Position numbers and translations under genes: made by a program. DNA of 64,000 bases. It comes from Burkholderia pyrrocinia (lineage in GTDB: Bacteria; Pseudomonadota; Gammaproteobacteria; Burkholderiales; Burkholderiaceae). Below the pieces are notes generated by a model. It was not told the origin of the DNA and did not search any database. It saw only the letters and a list, made by a program, of their open reading frames with translations. Position 1 is the first letter of the stretch, and each line of letters opens with the position of its first letter. Below are positions 35,267 to 44,094 of the stretch, piece after piece. Where the stretch lies: assembly GCF_003330765.1 (NCBI RefSeq), contig NZ_CP024902.1, positions 2,604,001-2,668,000 of the forward strand. The letters run 5' to 3'.

Positions 35267-36496
35267 ATGAACACGCCAGCCATCCATCAAGCAGGACTCC
35301 GAATGATTATGATCGCGGCGGCCGTCGCGGCGCTGGTATCGCTGTCCGCGTGCGGCGGCTCCGGCTCGCTGAGCCAGGGCACGAGCGGCTCCGGATCGGG
35401 TTCGGGCGACACGACGGCCACGACGGGCGGCACGGGCAACGGCGCCGGCAGCGGTTCCGGCAGCGGCTCGACCGTCGGCAGCACGGGCAGCGGCTCGGGC
35501 ACCGGCACGTCGGGCAGCGGCACGTCCGCCAATGCGCTCGGCCAGACCGTCGACGCGTCGAGCAACATCGTGACGGCCGCGGGCGGCGCGGTATCGGGCG
35601 TCGGCACGACGATCGCGGGCCAGTCGCTGCCCGGCACCAGCGCGTCGACCACGCAAGGGCTCGGCACCGTCGTGCAGGATGCCGGCGCGGCCGTCACGAC
35701 GCTCGGTACCGGCCTGGGCTCGGGTCTCGGCCAGCTCGGCGCATCGTCGAACCCGGTCGGCACGACGGTCGCGAGCACGGGCGGCGTGGTCACGAACCTC
35801 GGCAACGCGGTTGCCGCGACGGGCGGCGTCGTATCGAGCCTCGGCGCGAGCGGGTCGGCGCTGGCGCCGCTCGCGCCTGTCACGTCGCCGGTCGGCGGCG
35901 CGATCACGATGCTCGGCAACACCCTCGCCGGTGGCGGCGCGACGCTCGGCACGCAACTGTCGACGGGGCCCGTCGCTCAGGTCACGGGCGCCGCGAGCTC
36001 GGCGATCACGCCGATCACGTCGACGGTCGGCTCGGTCACGCAGACCGTCGCATCGAGCACGCCGCTCGGCGCGCCGCTCACGAATCTCGTGACGACGGTC
36101 GGCAACGGCATCGCGGGCGCCGGCACGACGATCGCGAAGACCGGCGGCAATCCGTTGACGACCGGCGTCGGCAACGTCGTGACGGCCACCGGCAACACGG
36201 TGGCAACCGCCGGCACGACGCTGTTCGGCGGCGGCGCGGCGGCGACGAACCCGCTCGCGCCGGTGACCGGGCTCGTCTCGACCGCCACCGGCGCGCTCGG
36301 CGGCGCGACAGGCGGCGGCAACCCGGCAGGCGCGCTCACGTCGGCGGTCGGCACCGTGACGGGCGCCGTGTCGGGCGCAGCCGGCGGCTCGCCGGTTGCG
36401 GGGCTGACGGGCGGCACCGGCGGCGGCGCCATCGCGAAAACCGGCGGCGGACTGCTCGCCCCGGTGACGACGACGCTCGGCGCACTGGTCAAGTAA
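35267..36496 (+). CDS. low-complexity Gly/Ala/Thr-rich lipoprotein
   Basis: A 409-residue protein starting at ATG 35267 (MNTPAIHQ), with a lipoprotein signal peptide ending in SLSAC-GGSG. After a GS-rich linker with GSGSGSG runs come some 280 residues of loosely repeated units such as VGTTVASTGGVV, LGNAVAATGGVV and VGNVVTATGNTVATAGTT. They contain no Cys and hardly any charge. Burkholderia proteins of this kind are often named collagen-like, but I see no strict Gly-X-Y period. It is probably a surface or outer-membrane lipoprotein with a beta-repeat or disordered passenger. Function unknown. Confidence 0.8.
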   Translation: MNTPAIHQAGLRMIMIAAAVAALVSLSACGGSGSLSQGTSGSGSGSGDTTATTGGTGNGAGSGSGSGSTVGSTGSGSGTGTSGSGTSANALGQTVDASSNIVTAAGGAVSGVGTTIAGQSLPGTSASTTQGLGTVVQDAGAAVTTLGTGLGSGLGQLGASSNPVGTTVASTGGVVTNLGNAVAATGGVVSSLGASGSALAPLAPVTSPVGGAITMLGNTLAGGGATLGTQLSTGPVAQVTGAASSAITPITSTVGSVTQTVASSTPLGAPLTNLVTTVGNGIAGAGTTIAKTGGNPLTTGVGNVVTATGNTVATAGTTLFGGGAAATNPLAPVTGLVSTATGALGGATGGGNPAGALTSAVGTVTGAVSGAAGGSPVAGLTGGTGGGAIAKTGGGLLAPVTTTLGALVK

Positions 36497-36889
36497 GCGA
36501 ACGGCACGCGCGGCGCCCGCCTCGTCGTCGACGGGCGGGCGCCAAGCCAAGCGCCGAGCCGGCGTCGAAACCGCCCGGCAAGGCAGGGCCACCCCACGAA
36601 TGGCCCGCCGCCTTCACCGTGAACGTGCCGGGGCAGCCGAGTTCGATGTTGCCGCCGTCAAGCTTGCACCGCCGCTCCGCCCGCACGCCCGTTCTCCTCG
36701 CGGTCTGCGAACGTCGCCCGGCCCGCCCCCTTTCATCTTTCCCGCGCACTCGCCTGCGATCCGCCATCGAAATCGGTCCTGAAAGCAAGACACGTTAAAC
36801 TCTCACCTCGCGTGGTGCGCCGCCCGCACCCGCCATCCATCGCCAGCCGCGTGCCCTCGGGCCGCCCCCGACCCATGGAGTGAGTGTCA
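36497..36889. other. 393-bp intergenic region with a GC-rich hairpin
   Basis: This region begins with a hairpin at 36512-36543, a perfect 10-bp stem (GGCGCCCGCC and complement) around a 12-nt loop, 15 bp past the lipoprotein stop. There is no T-run. The remainder shows no convincing ORF. The last 60 bp before the PRC-barrel gene carry an AT-richer patch (ACACGTTAAACT) that may hold its promoter. Confidence 0.45.
36512..36543 (+). terminator. hairpin after the low-complexity lipoprotein
   Basis: A perfect 10-bp stem of G and C just after the stop codon. Lacking a T-tract, it is at best a weak intrinsic terminator. Confidence 0.4.
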
Positions 36890-37855
36890 ATGAGCGGCGG
36901 ACTTCCGTTTCCCGCATTCCGCATGTCGTTTCCGTCGTCGACGGTCTTCCTGATTCTCGCCGCTGCCGCGCTGCTGTCCGGCTGCGGGCTGCTGCCGACC
37001 CAGAATCCGCCCGCGCCGATCAGCGAGGCGCTCGTCGAGCCCGTCGAGGAAACCGCCGGCGAGCCGCTGACGATGCCGCCCGTGCCGGCGCCGACGCAAC
37101 CGGAGGAACCGGAAGCGCCGAAGAAGCCGCACCGCGAGGTGACGCGGCCGAAGCCCGTGCAGCGCCCCGAATCGCCCCCGCCGCCGCCCCCGCCTCCCGC
37201 GCCGCTCGTCGCGACGCGCGCGCTCGACCGCACCCAGATCCATGCGCTGCTCGACAGCGAAGTCGCGCGCCGCAACGGCAAGGTGATCGGCCGCGCGGTC
37301 GACATGGTGGCCGACGCGAGCGGCAAGCCGCGCGAGATGATCGTCAACCTGCAGGGCTTCATGGGCGTCGGCGACCGCAAGGTCATCTTCCCCTGGAACG
37401 TGTTCCGCTTCACGCCGGGCGGCAAACAGGAGCCGATCGTGCTCGACGTGCCGTCGGGCGACCTGCCCCCGGCCGCGCGGCCGAAGGCCGTGCCGCTGTC
37501 GGGCTCGGCCGCGGCCTCGCCCGCGACGCGACTGCCGATGCTCGACAGCGATGTCGAACGCCCGAACGGCACGAAGATCGGCCGCGTCGTCGACGTGCTG
37601 ATCGACCGCGCCGCGCAGCCGCAGGCCGTCGTGCTCGACCTCGGCGGCCTCGTCAATACCGACCGCCGTTCGATCGCCGCGAGTTGGGGCGCGCTGCGCT
37701 TCGTCACGCGCGACAAGGCGCTGCATCCGCAGCTCGACCTGAACGACGCACAGATCAAGGCGTCGCCGCCCTACGCGGCCGACAAGCCGATCGTCGCGGT
37801 CTCGCCGCCGGCCCCCGCCGCCGCGCCGGCTTCGTCTGCGAGTGCTACCCGATGA
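36890..37855 (+). CDS. lipoprotein with two PRC-barrel-like domains
   Basis: A 321-residue protein. ATG 36890 is preferred to GTG 36884 because the GGAG at 36877 is better spaced. The signal peptide ends in the lipobox LLSGC. A Pro-rich linker with eight successive prolines leads to two tandem PRC-barrel-type domains, at about residues 115-190 and 215-290. Both begin LDS(E/D)VxRxNG and contain IGR(A/V)VD. PRC barrels bind proteins or small ligands; the role here is unknown. It overlaps the MFS gene by ATGA, so they are co-translated. Confidence 0.82.
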   Translation: MSGGLPFPAFRMSFPSSTVFLILAAAALLSGCGLLPTQNPPAPISEALVEPVEETAGEPLTMPPVPAPTQPEEPEAPKKPHREVTRPKPVQRPESPPPPPPPPAPLVATRALDRTQIHALLDSEVARRNGKVIGRAVDMVADASGKPREMIVNLQGFMGVGDRKVIFPWNVFRFTPGGKQEPIVLDVPSGDLPPAARPKAVPLSGSAAASPATRLPMLDSDVERPNGTKIGRVVDVLIDRAAQPQAVVLDLGGLVNTDRRSIAASWGALRFVTRDKALHPQLDLNDAQIKASPPYAADKPIVAVSPPAPAAAPASSASATR

Positions 37856-39114
37856 CGATCAAGCATTCCGTCAGCGTGCGCAGTCTGCGGTCCCTCGACT
37901 GGCTCAACTTTTTCGTTGCAAACGTTCAAACCGGGTTCGGCCCGTTCATCGCGTCCTACCTCGCGTCGCACAAGTGGACGCAGGGCGAGATCGGCATGGT
38001 GCTGTCGATCGGCACGATCAGCGCAATGGTCAGCCAGGTGCCGGGCGGCGCGGCCGTCGATGCGCTGAAGAACAAGAAAGGCGCGGCCGCGTGGGCAATC
38101 GCGGCCATCATCCTGTCCGCGGTGCTGCTCGCGTCGAGCCCGACGATCGTGCCGGTGATTGCCGCCGAGGTGTTCCACGGTTTCGCGAGCTGCATGCTCG
38201 TGCCGGCGATGGCCGCGATCTCGTTCTCGCTCGTCGGCCGCGCCGACCTCGGCGACCGGCTCGGCCGCAACGCGCGCTGGGCGTCGATCGGCAGCGCGAT
38301 CGCGGCGGGCCTGATGGGGCTCACCGGCGAGTACTTCTCCGCACGCGCGGTGTTCTGGCTGACCGCCGTGCTGGCGCTGCCCGCGCTGTTCGCGCTCGCG
38401 ATGATCCAGCCGACGCACCAGGTGATCCCGCAGTCGTCGAAGCCCGACGACGACCACGACGAAGCCGGCGAACGCGAAACGCTGCTCGAACTGCTGCGCG
38501 ACCGCCGGATGCTGATCTTCGCGGCGTGCGTGGTGCTGTTCCACCTGTCGAACGCGGCGATGCTGAACCTCGCCGCCGGTGAAGTCACGGCCGGGATGGG
38601 CGAGAACGTACAGCTCGTGATCGCCGCCTGCATCATCGTGCCGCAAGCGATCGTCGCGATGCTGTCGCCGTGGGTCGGCCGCTCTGCGCAACGCTGGGGG
38701 CGCCGGCCGATCCTGCTGCTCGGCTTCTCCGCGCTGCCCGTGCGCGCGCTGCTGTTCGCCGGCGTCAGCAGCCCGTACCTGCTCGTGCCCGTGCAGATGC
38801 TCGACGGCATCAGCGCGGCCGTATTCGGCGTGATGCTGCCGCTGATCGCGGCCGACGTCGCGGGCGGCAAGGGTCGCTACAACCTGTGTATCGGGCTCTT
38901 CGGGCTCGCGGCCGGGATCGGCGCGACGCTCAGCACGGCCGCGGCCGGCTACGTCGCCGATCACTTCGGCAACGCGGTCAGCTTCTTCGGGCTCGCGGGC
39001 GCGGGCGCGCTCGCGGTCCTGCTGGTCTGGCTCGTGATGCCCGAAACGCGCGTCGATAACGGCGATGCGGCGGCCGACGAACCGGCCGCCGCATCGCCCG
39101 AACAGGCGCACTGA
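37852..39114 (+). CDS. MFS transporter
   Basis: A 420-residue transporter with 12 predicted helices. Loop 2-3 has a degenerate MFS motif (PGGAAVDALKNKKG). The central loop at about residues 195-215 is acidic. The second half repeats the fold, with VGRSAQRWGRRPILLLG. Substrate not identifiable; an organic solute or drug exporter is possible. The start in the PRC-barrel stop suggests that lipoprotein and transporter act together or share dosage. Confidence 0.88.
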   Translation: MTIKHSVSVRSLRSLDWLNFFVANVQTGFGPFIASYLASHKWTQGEIGMVLSIGTISAMVSQVPGGAAVDALKNKKGAAAWAIAAIILSAVLLASSPTIVPVIAAEVFHGFASCMLVPAMAAISFSLVGRADLGDRLGRNARWASIGSAIAAGLMGLTGEYFSARAVFWLTAVLALPALFALAMIQPTHQVIPQSSKPDDDHDEAGERETLLELLRDRRMLIFAACVVLFHLSNAAMLNLAAGEVTAGMGENVQLVIAACIIVPQAIVAMLSPWVGRSAQRWGRRPILLLGFSALPVRALLFAGVSSPYLLVPVQMLDGISAAVFGVMLPLIAADVAGGKGRYNLCIGLFGLAAGIGATLSTAAAGYVADHFGNAVSFFGLAGAGALAVLLVWLVMPETRVDNGDAAADEPAAASPEQAH

Positions 39115-39152
39115 GGCCGGCGCGCCACCGTTACCCGCTTCCTGGCCAACTC

Positions 39153-39722
39153 ATGATGGATACGATCAGGACACTCAACGAAGCCCGCCAGCAGATCCAG
39201 CAGTCGATCTTCGATCTGTTCAAGGGGCTGTCATTCGGCGAACGGCTCGCGCAAGGCGGGCTGATGGCGCTCCAGGCCGTCTGCAGCGCATGCCTCGCCT
39301 ATGCGATCGGCCGCGCGATGCACACCGAGCAGGCCGTGTGGGCGGCGATCACCGCGATCGCCGTCACGCAGCACAACTACTCGGACACGATGTCGCTGTC
39401 GCGCGACCAGTTCATCGGCGCGATGGTCGGCGGCGTGCTCGGCTTCGCCGGCGCGGCGCTCGGCGGTGACCGCCTCGTCGCGTACGCGATCACGGTCGCG
39501 GTCGTGATCGTCTGCTGCTGGTGCCTGAACGTCGGCAGCGCGGCGCGGCTCGGCGGCGTGACCGCGACGATCGTGCTGTTGTTTCCGGGCAACGGCCCGC
39601 TATGGGACATTCCGCTGATGCGGCTCGGCGAGGTGGCGCTCGGCACCGTGTGTGCGCTGGGCGTGTGCTGGGTGATGTCGAGAATCGAGCGACGCTGGTT
39701 CCGCCACGCGGCGGCAAAGTGA
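39153..39722 (+). CDS. FUSC family protein
   Basis: A 189-residue membrane protein with about five helices matching the FUSC/aromatic-acid-exporter membrane half. Typical features are VCSACLAYAIGRAMHTEQAVWAAIT near residue 50 and GGVTATIVLLFPG near 130. It lacks the long cytoplasmic part of AaeB-type exporters, so it is a short form. A second ATG at 39156 is equally good. It follows the MFS gene by 38 bp. Confidence 0.85.
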   Translation: MMDTIRTLNEARQQIQQSIFDLFKGLSFGERLAQGGLMALQAVCSACLAYAIGRAMHTEQAVWAAITAIAVTQHNYSDTMSLSRDQFIGAMVGGVLGFAGAALGGDRLVAYAITVAVVIVCCWCLNVGSAARLGGVTATIVLLFPGNGPLWDIPLMRLGEVALGTVCALGVCWVMSRIERRWFRHAAAK

Positions 39723-39770
39723 CGCGGCTGCCAGGTACACGCCCGGCAGCCGGATGAACGGCGAAAAACG

Positions 39771-40163
39771 TTACGGGTTGATCTGCAGCACGATGCCCGA
39801 GCCGATCTGCACGAGCAGGTGATCGCCGCCGACGCCGACCCAGTGATAGCCGCGCGGCGGCTGGCTCAGATGATAGCCGCGCCAGTCGTCGATCACGTAT
39901 TGGCGATCGCGGAACTCGTTGGGTAGCCGGTCGCCCTTGTGCCAGTCGCGGCGCGGCTGGTCGGCCCAGCGCTGCGGCATGTCGTCCTCCCGATGCATCC
40001 CCTGGCCGGGCGGCATGTGTTGCGGGCCGTGGCCGCGCTGCATGCCGGGGCCGCCATGGTTGTCGCGATTGTCGTAGTTGCCGTGATCCTGCGCCATCGC
40101 CGCCGTCGCGACGCAACCGGCCGCGATCAGTGCGGCCAGCATCATGCCTTGCATCTTCTTCAT
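39771..40163 (-). CDS. RcnB family periplasmic protein
   Basis: A 130-residue protein with a signal peptide (MLAALIAAGCVATAAMAQ) and a His/Gly/Asp-rich middle (HGPQHMPPGQGMH). The RcnB-type C-terminus has the basic-polar stretch LPNEFRDRQYVIDDWRGYHL and GYHWVGVGGDHLLVQIGSGIV. E. coli RcnB modulates Ni/Co efflux, but most family members are uncharacterised, and no metal transporter lies nearby. It begins at ATG 40163 with a GGAAGG ribosome site. Confidence 0.85.
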   Translation of the reverse strand: MKKMQGMMLAALIAAGCVATAAMAQDHGNYDNRDNHGGPGMQRGHGPQHMPPGQGMHREDDMPQRWADQPRRDWHKGDRLPNEFRDRQYVIDDWRGYHLSQPPRGYHWVGVGGDHLLVQIGSGIVLQINP

Positions 40164-40258
40164 TGTCCTTCCCTCCTTGTTGTCACGTCGAACAAGAAAC
40201 GACCGGGCCTGCCCAATAAAGCCTAGCACACGGCATCGCGTGGCCGCATGACCGCGCG

Positions 40259-42040
40259 TTACGCCGCCTGCTGCTGGTACTGGATCCGGTGCAGGTGCGC
40301 GTAGAGGCCGCCGTGGCGCAGCAGTTCGACGTGGCTGCCCTCTTCGACGATCTTGCCGCCCTCGAGCACGAGGATGCGGTCTGCGCGCTCGATCGTCGAC
40401 AGCCGGTGCGCGATCACGAGCGTCGTGCGGCCTTCCATCAGCCGTTCGAGCGCGGCCTGCACGTGGCGCTCCGATTCCGAATCGAGCGCCGACGTCGCCT
40501 CGTCGAGGATCAGGATCGGCGCGTCCTTGTAGATCGCGCGCGCGATCGCGAGCCGCTGGCGCTGGCCGCCGGACAGCCGCATCCCGTTGCCGCCGACGAG
40601 CGTGTCGAGCCCGTCGGGCATCGCGGCGACCGCATCGGCGAGGTTCGCGGCTTCGAGCGCGGCCTGCACGCGCGCGCGGTCGGGCGTCTGCCCGTATGCG
40701 ACGTTCGCGGCGATCGTGTCGTTGAACAGCACGACGTCCTGGCTGACCATCGCCATCTGGCCGCGCAGCGCGTGGAGGTCGTAGTCGGAAACCGGCACGC
40801 CGTCGACCAGGATCGCACCGTCCGTCGGGTCGAAGAAGCGCGGCAACAGGTTCACGAGCGTCGTCTTGCCGCTGCCGGACGGGCCCGCGAGCGCGATCAT
40901 CTCGCCCGGCGCGACCTTGAACGAGATGCGGTCGAGCGTCGGCCGCTCGGCCGCGCCATAGTCGAACGACACGCCGCGGAACTCGATCTCGCCGCGCGCA
41001 TGCGGCAGCGGCCGGCCGCCGCCCTGCGGCTCGGCCGGCTCGTCGATCAGCCCGAAGATCAGCTCGGCGGCCGTCATCCCGCGCTGCAGCGGCTGGTTGA
41101 CGTCGATCAGGTGCTTGAGCGGCGAGATCACCAGCAGCATCGACGTGACGAACGCGACGAAGCCGCCGACCGTCGTCTGGTCGTTGGTCGACTGCATGAC
41201 CGCGATCGTGATCACCACCGCGAGCGCGATCGACGCGAGGAACTGCGTGAGCGGCTGCGCGAGACCGCCCGAGATCGTCATGCGCATCGCGTAGCCGCGC
41301 AGGCGCTTGCTCATCGCGGTGAAGCGGTCCGTCTCGTACGCTTCGCCGTTGTGCACCTTGACGACCTTGTAGCCGCCGACCGTCTCCTCGACGATGTACG
41401 ACAGCTCGTTGGTCAGCGTCTGGTGCTCGCGGTTCAGGCGGCGCAGGCGGCGGTTGATCTTGCTGACGAGCCAGCCGATGCCGGGCAGGATCACCGCGAC
41501 GATCAGCGTCAGCCGCCAGTTCAGGTAGAACAGGTAGCCGAGCAGGAACACCACCGTCAGCGAGTCGCGCACGAGCGTGACCATCACGCCCGTCAGCACC
41601 GACAGGATCTGGTTGACCTCGAACACGATCGCGTTGATCACCGTGCTCGCGGTTTCGCGCTGGAAGAACGACGCGCCGGTATGGATCATCCGCTGGAACA
41701 TCTCGAGCCGCAGTTGCAGCAGGATGCGGTTCGATACGTAGTTGAGCAGGTAATTCGACGCGTACTGCGATACGCCGCGCACGAGCGCGAGGCCGATCAC
41801 CGCGATCGGCACGTACCATTTCGCGCGATCGCTGCCGTGCACGCCGAAGCCGTGGTCGAGGAGCGGCTTGAGCAGTGCCGGAATGCCTGCTTCGGTGGCC
41901 GCGACGACGCCCATCGTCATCACGGCGAGCACCACGATGCCGATGAGCGGCCGGATGTACGGCCACAGGCGCTTGACGACCGTGACCGGCGAGGTGCCGG
42001 TGCCGTCCATCGGTTTGCGAAGAGTGTTCTGGGTTTCCAA
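40259..42040 (-). CDS. msbA: lipid A export permease/ATP-binding protein MsbA
   Basis: A 593-residue half-transporter with six membrane helices (about residues 25-320) and an ABC domain. Walker [10 protein letters not shown], the signature LSGGQRQR and Walker [13 protein letters not shown] are intact. It flips core-lipid A across the inner membrane. The first 18 residues are variable and Met 11 is an alternative start. It is divergent from the LPS-core glycosyltransferase genes that follow on the + strand. Confidence 0.93.
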   Translation of the reverse strand: METQNTLRKPMDGTGTSPVTVVKRLWPYIRPLIGIVVLAVMTMGVVAATEAGIPALLKPLLDHGFGVHGSDRAKWYVPIAVIGLALVRGVSQYASNYLLNYVSNRILLQLRLEMFQRMIHTGASFFQRETASTVINAIVFEVNQILSVLTGVMVTLVRDSLTVVFLLGYLFYLNWRLTLIVAVILPGIGWLVSKINRRLRRLNREHQTLTNELSYIVEETVGGYKVVKVHNGEAYETDRFTAMSKRLRGYAMRMTISGGLAQPLTQFLASIALAVVITIAVMQSTNDQTTVGGFVAFVTSMLLVISPLKHLIDVNQPLQRGMTAAELIFGLIDEPAEPQGGGRPLPHARGEIEFRGVSFDYGAAERPTLDRISFKVAPGEMIALAGPSGSGKTTLVNLLPRFFDPTDGAILVDGVPVSDYDLHALRGQMAMVSQDVVLFNDTIAANVAYGQTPDRARVQAALEAANLADAVAAMPDGLDTLVGGNGMRLSGGQRQRLAIARAIYKDAPILILDEATSALDSESERHVQAALERLMEGRTTLVIAHRLSTIERADRILVLEGGKIVEEGSHVELLRHGGLYAHLHRIQYQQQAA

Positions 42041-42129
42041 GGCAATCCTTCTTGAGCCGCGATGCGGCGCCCGGCGCGTGGCCGCCCGGGATTTCGCCCC
42101 TGTCGGGCGGGTGCCGAAAAGGGCTCAAC

Positions 42130-42135
42130 ATTATA
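42130..42135 (-). promoter_or_regulatory. candidate -10 box of msbA
   Basis: On the minus strand a perfect TATAAT stands 90 bp before the msbA start in the 195-bp divergent gap. No good -35 is seen. Confidence 0.4.
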
Positions 42136-42235
42136 GCCGCACCGCCCCCGCCGGCACGGTCATGGCCGATGCGGCCGGCGGCCGGGCCGCGGGTATACTG
42201 CCGCTCATCGTTTTCTCCGCCTTTCCGACGATTTC

Positions 42236-42988
42236 ATGGCTGAACCCTCCCTCGGCGTCGCCCTCATCGCCCTCAACGCGTCCGCGCGGCTCGCCCAGTG
42301 CCTCGATGCGCTGTCGTTCGCCGACGATGTCGTCGTCATCGACGGCGGCAGCACCGACGATACCGTCGCGATCGCGCAGGCGCACGGCGCGCGCGTGATC
42401 GTCGAGCGCGACTGGCCGGGCTTCGGCCCGCAGAAGAACCGCGCGCTCGACGCACTCGGCACCGACTGGATCCTGTCCCTCGATACGGACGAGGTCGTCA
42501 GCCCGGCGCTCGCGCAGTCGATCCGCGATGCGATCCGCGCGCCGGCCGCGCAGGTCTATGCGCTCGACCGGCTGTCGAGCTTCTGCGGCCAGTGGATCCA
42601 TCACAGCGGCTGGTATCCGGACTGGGTGCCGCGCCTGTTCCGGCGCGGCGCCGCGCGTTTCTCGGACGATCTCGTGCACGAGCGCCTCGTGTTCGATACC
42701 GCCGCGCAGCGCCTGTCCGGCAAGCTGATGCACTACTCGTACGAGGACTTCGAAACCGTCGTGCGCAAGCTCGACGCGTATTCGACGGCCGGCGCGCGCC
42801 AGCGCCGCGCAGCCGGCCAGCGCGGCGGCTTCGGCAAGGCGCTCGCGCGCGGCGCATGGGCGTTCGTGCGCACCTACGTGCTGCGGCGCGGGTTCCTCGA
42901 CGGTCGAGCGGGCTTCATGATCGCCGTATTCAACGCGGAAACCGTGTATTACCGCTTCCTGAAGCTCGGCCACGCAGCGGCGCGCTGA
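42236..42988 (+). CDS. waaE: GT2 glycosyltransferase, WaaE/KdtX-like LPS inner-core enzyme
   Basis: A 250-residue GT-A enzyme. It has the nucleotide-sugar motif IDGGSTDDT, the acidic LSLDTDEVVS that binds metal, and the WaaE-type features WPGFGPQKNRAL and GWYPDWVPRLFRR. WaaE family enzymes add a glucose to heptose I of the inner core. The position next to msbA and before waaL supports an LPS-core role. The symbol is by family resemblance. Confidence 0.8.
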   Translation: MAEPSLGVALIALNASARLAQCLDALSFADDVVVIDGGSTDDTVAIAQAHGARVIVERDWPGFGPQKNRALDALGTDWILSLDTDEVVSPALAQSIRDAIRAPAAQVYALDRLSSFCGQWIHHSGWYPDWVPRLFRRGAARFSDDLVHERLVFDTAAQRLSGKLMHYSYEDFETVVRKLDAYSTAGARQRRAAGQRGGFGKALARGAWAFVRTYVLRRGFLDGRAGFMIAVFNAETVYYRFLKLGHAAAR

Positions 42989-43119
42989 ACGCCCGCCCCG
43001 CGGGCCGCCGGCACGCGGCCGGCCCGGCGTTACAATGCCGGGCTGCCTGCGCCGCGCGTGCCCGCCCGAGAGGCTGCGCCGCACGCCGCCCGCCACGACG
43101 ACCACCGAATCCGACCGCC

Positions 43120-43962
43120 ATGTTCTCCATCATCATTCCGACCTGGAACAACCTGCCGTACCTCAAGCTCGTCGTCGACAGCCTGCGGCGCCACTCCGCG
43201 CACGACCACCAGATCATCGTGCACGTGAACGACGGCTCGGACGGCACGCTCGACTGGGTGCGCAGCGAAGGTATCGAGCACACCGCATCGCCGACCAACA
43301 TCGGCATCTGCCATGCGGTGAACCTGGCCGCCGCGCGCGCGACGCGCGACTACGTCGTCTACATGAACGACGACATGTTCTGCTGCCCCGGCTGGGACGC
43401 GGCGCTCGTGCGCCGCATCGAACAGATGCCGACCGACCTCTTCATGCTGTCGGGCACGATGGTCGAGCCGGTCGACACGCGCAACCCGTGCGTCGTCGTC
43501 AGCAATTTCGGCCGCGACGTCGAGCATTTCGACGCGGCGGGCCTCGTCGAGGCCACCCCGCGGCTCGCGCGCGCGGACTGGCTCGGCTCGACCTGGCCGC
43601 CGACGCTCGTGCACCGCGACTGGTGGAACCGGATCGGCGGCTACAGCAGCGAACTGTCGCCCGGCATGAGCAGCGACAACGACTTCTCGATGAAATTCTG
43701 GGACGCCGGCTGCCGGATCTTCATCGGCGTCGGCGACAGCCTCGTCTACCACTTCCAGCAGAAGAGCACGGGCAAGATCGTCAAGAACGACGGGCGCCGC
43801 CAGTTTCTGAACAAATGGGGTATGACCCAGGCGACGTTCGACCGCTACTACCTGCATCGCGGCGAGCCGGTCGGCACGCGCATCGCGCTCGAGACGCCGG
43901 CGGTCGAAGGGCGCCTGAAGCGCGCGCTGCTGCGCTCGCGAATCAAGCGCGCGTTCAGCTGA
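43120..43962 (+). CDS. GT2 glycosyltransferase
   Basis: A 280-residue GT-A enzyme starting MFSIIIPTWNNLPYLKLVVD. It has NDGSDGTLDWV, the NIGICHAVN loop and the metal-binding YMNDDMFC. The acceptor-side part has STWPPTLVHRDWWNRIGGY. It lies between waaE and waaL, so it most likely adds a sugar to the LPS core or O-antigen, but the specificity is unknown. Start 43120 begins the first strand of the fold directly. Confidence 0.85.
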   Translation: MFSIIIPTWNNLPYLKLVVDSLRRHSAHDHQIIVHVNDGSDGTLDWVRSEGIEHTASPTNIGICHAVNLAAARATRDYVVYMNDDMFCCPGWDAALVRRIEQMPTDLFMLSGTMVEPVDTRNPCVVVSNFGRDVEHFDAAGLVEATPRLARADWLGSTWPPTLVHRDWWNRIGGYSSELSPGMSSDNDFSMKFWDAGCRIFIGVGDSLVYHFQQKSTGKIVKNDGRRQFLNKWGMTQATFDRYYLHRGEPVGTRIALETPAVEGRLKRALLRSRIKRAFS

Positions 43963-44094
43963 TCGAGCCCCGAAAACGGCACGGAAACACCCCCTGCTTC
44001 GCGTATACTGCGCCGTTCGTCCCTGATCTCTCCCGGGACGCGCGGCGCGCAGCACGATGTGCGCAAGCCGCATTCGTCCATTCGACAGGTTCCG

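Noticed and set aside
35192..36592. 466-codon minus frame opposite the low-complexity lipoprotein
   Set aside because: Arg/Asp-rich shadow. The + frame has a signal peptide, lipobox and a sensible start.
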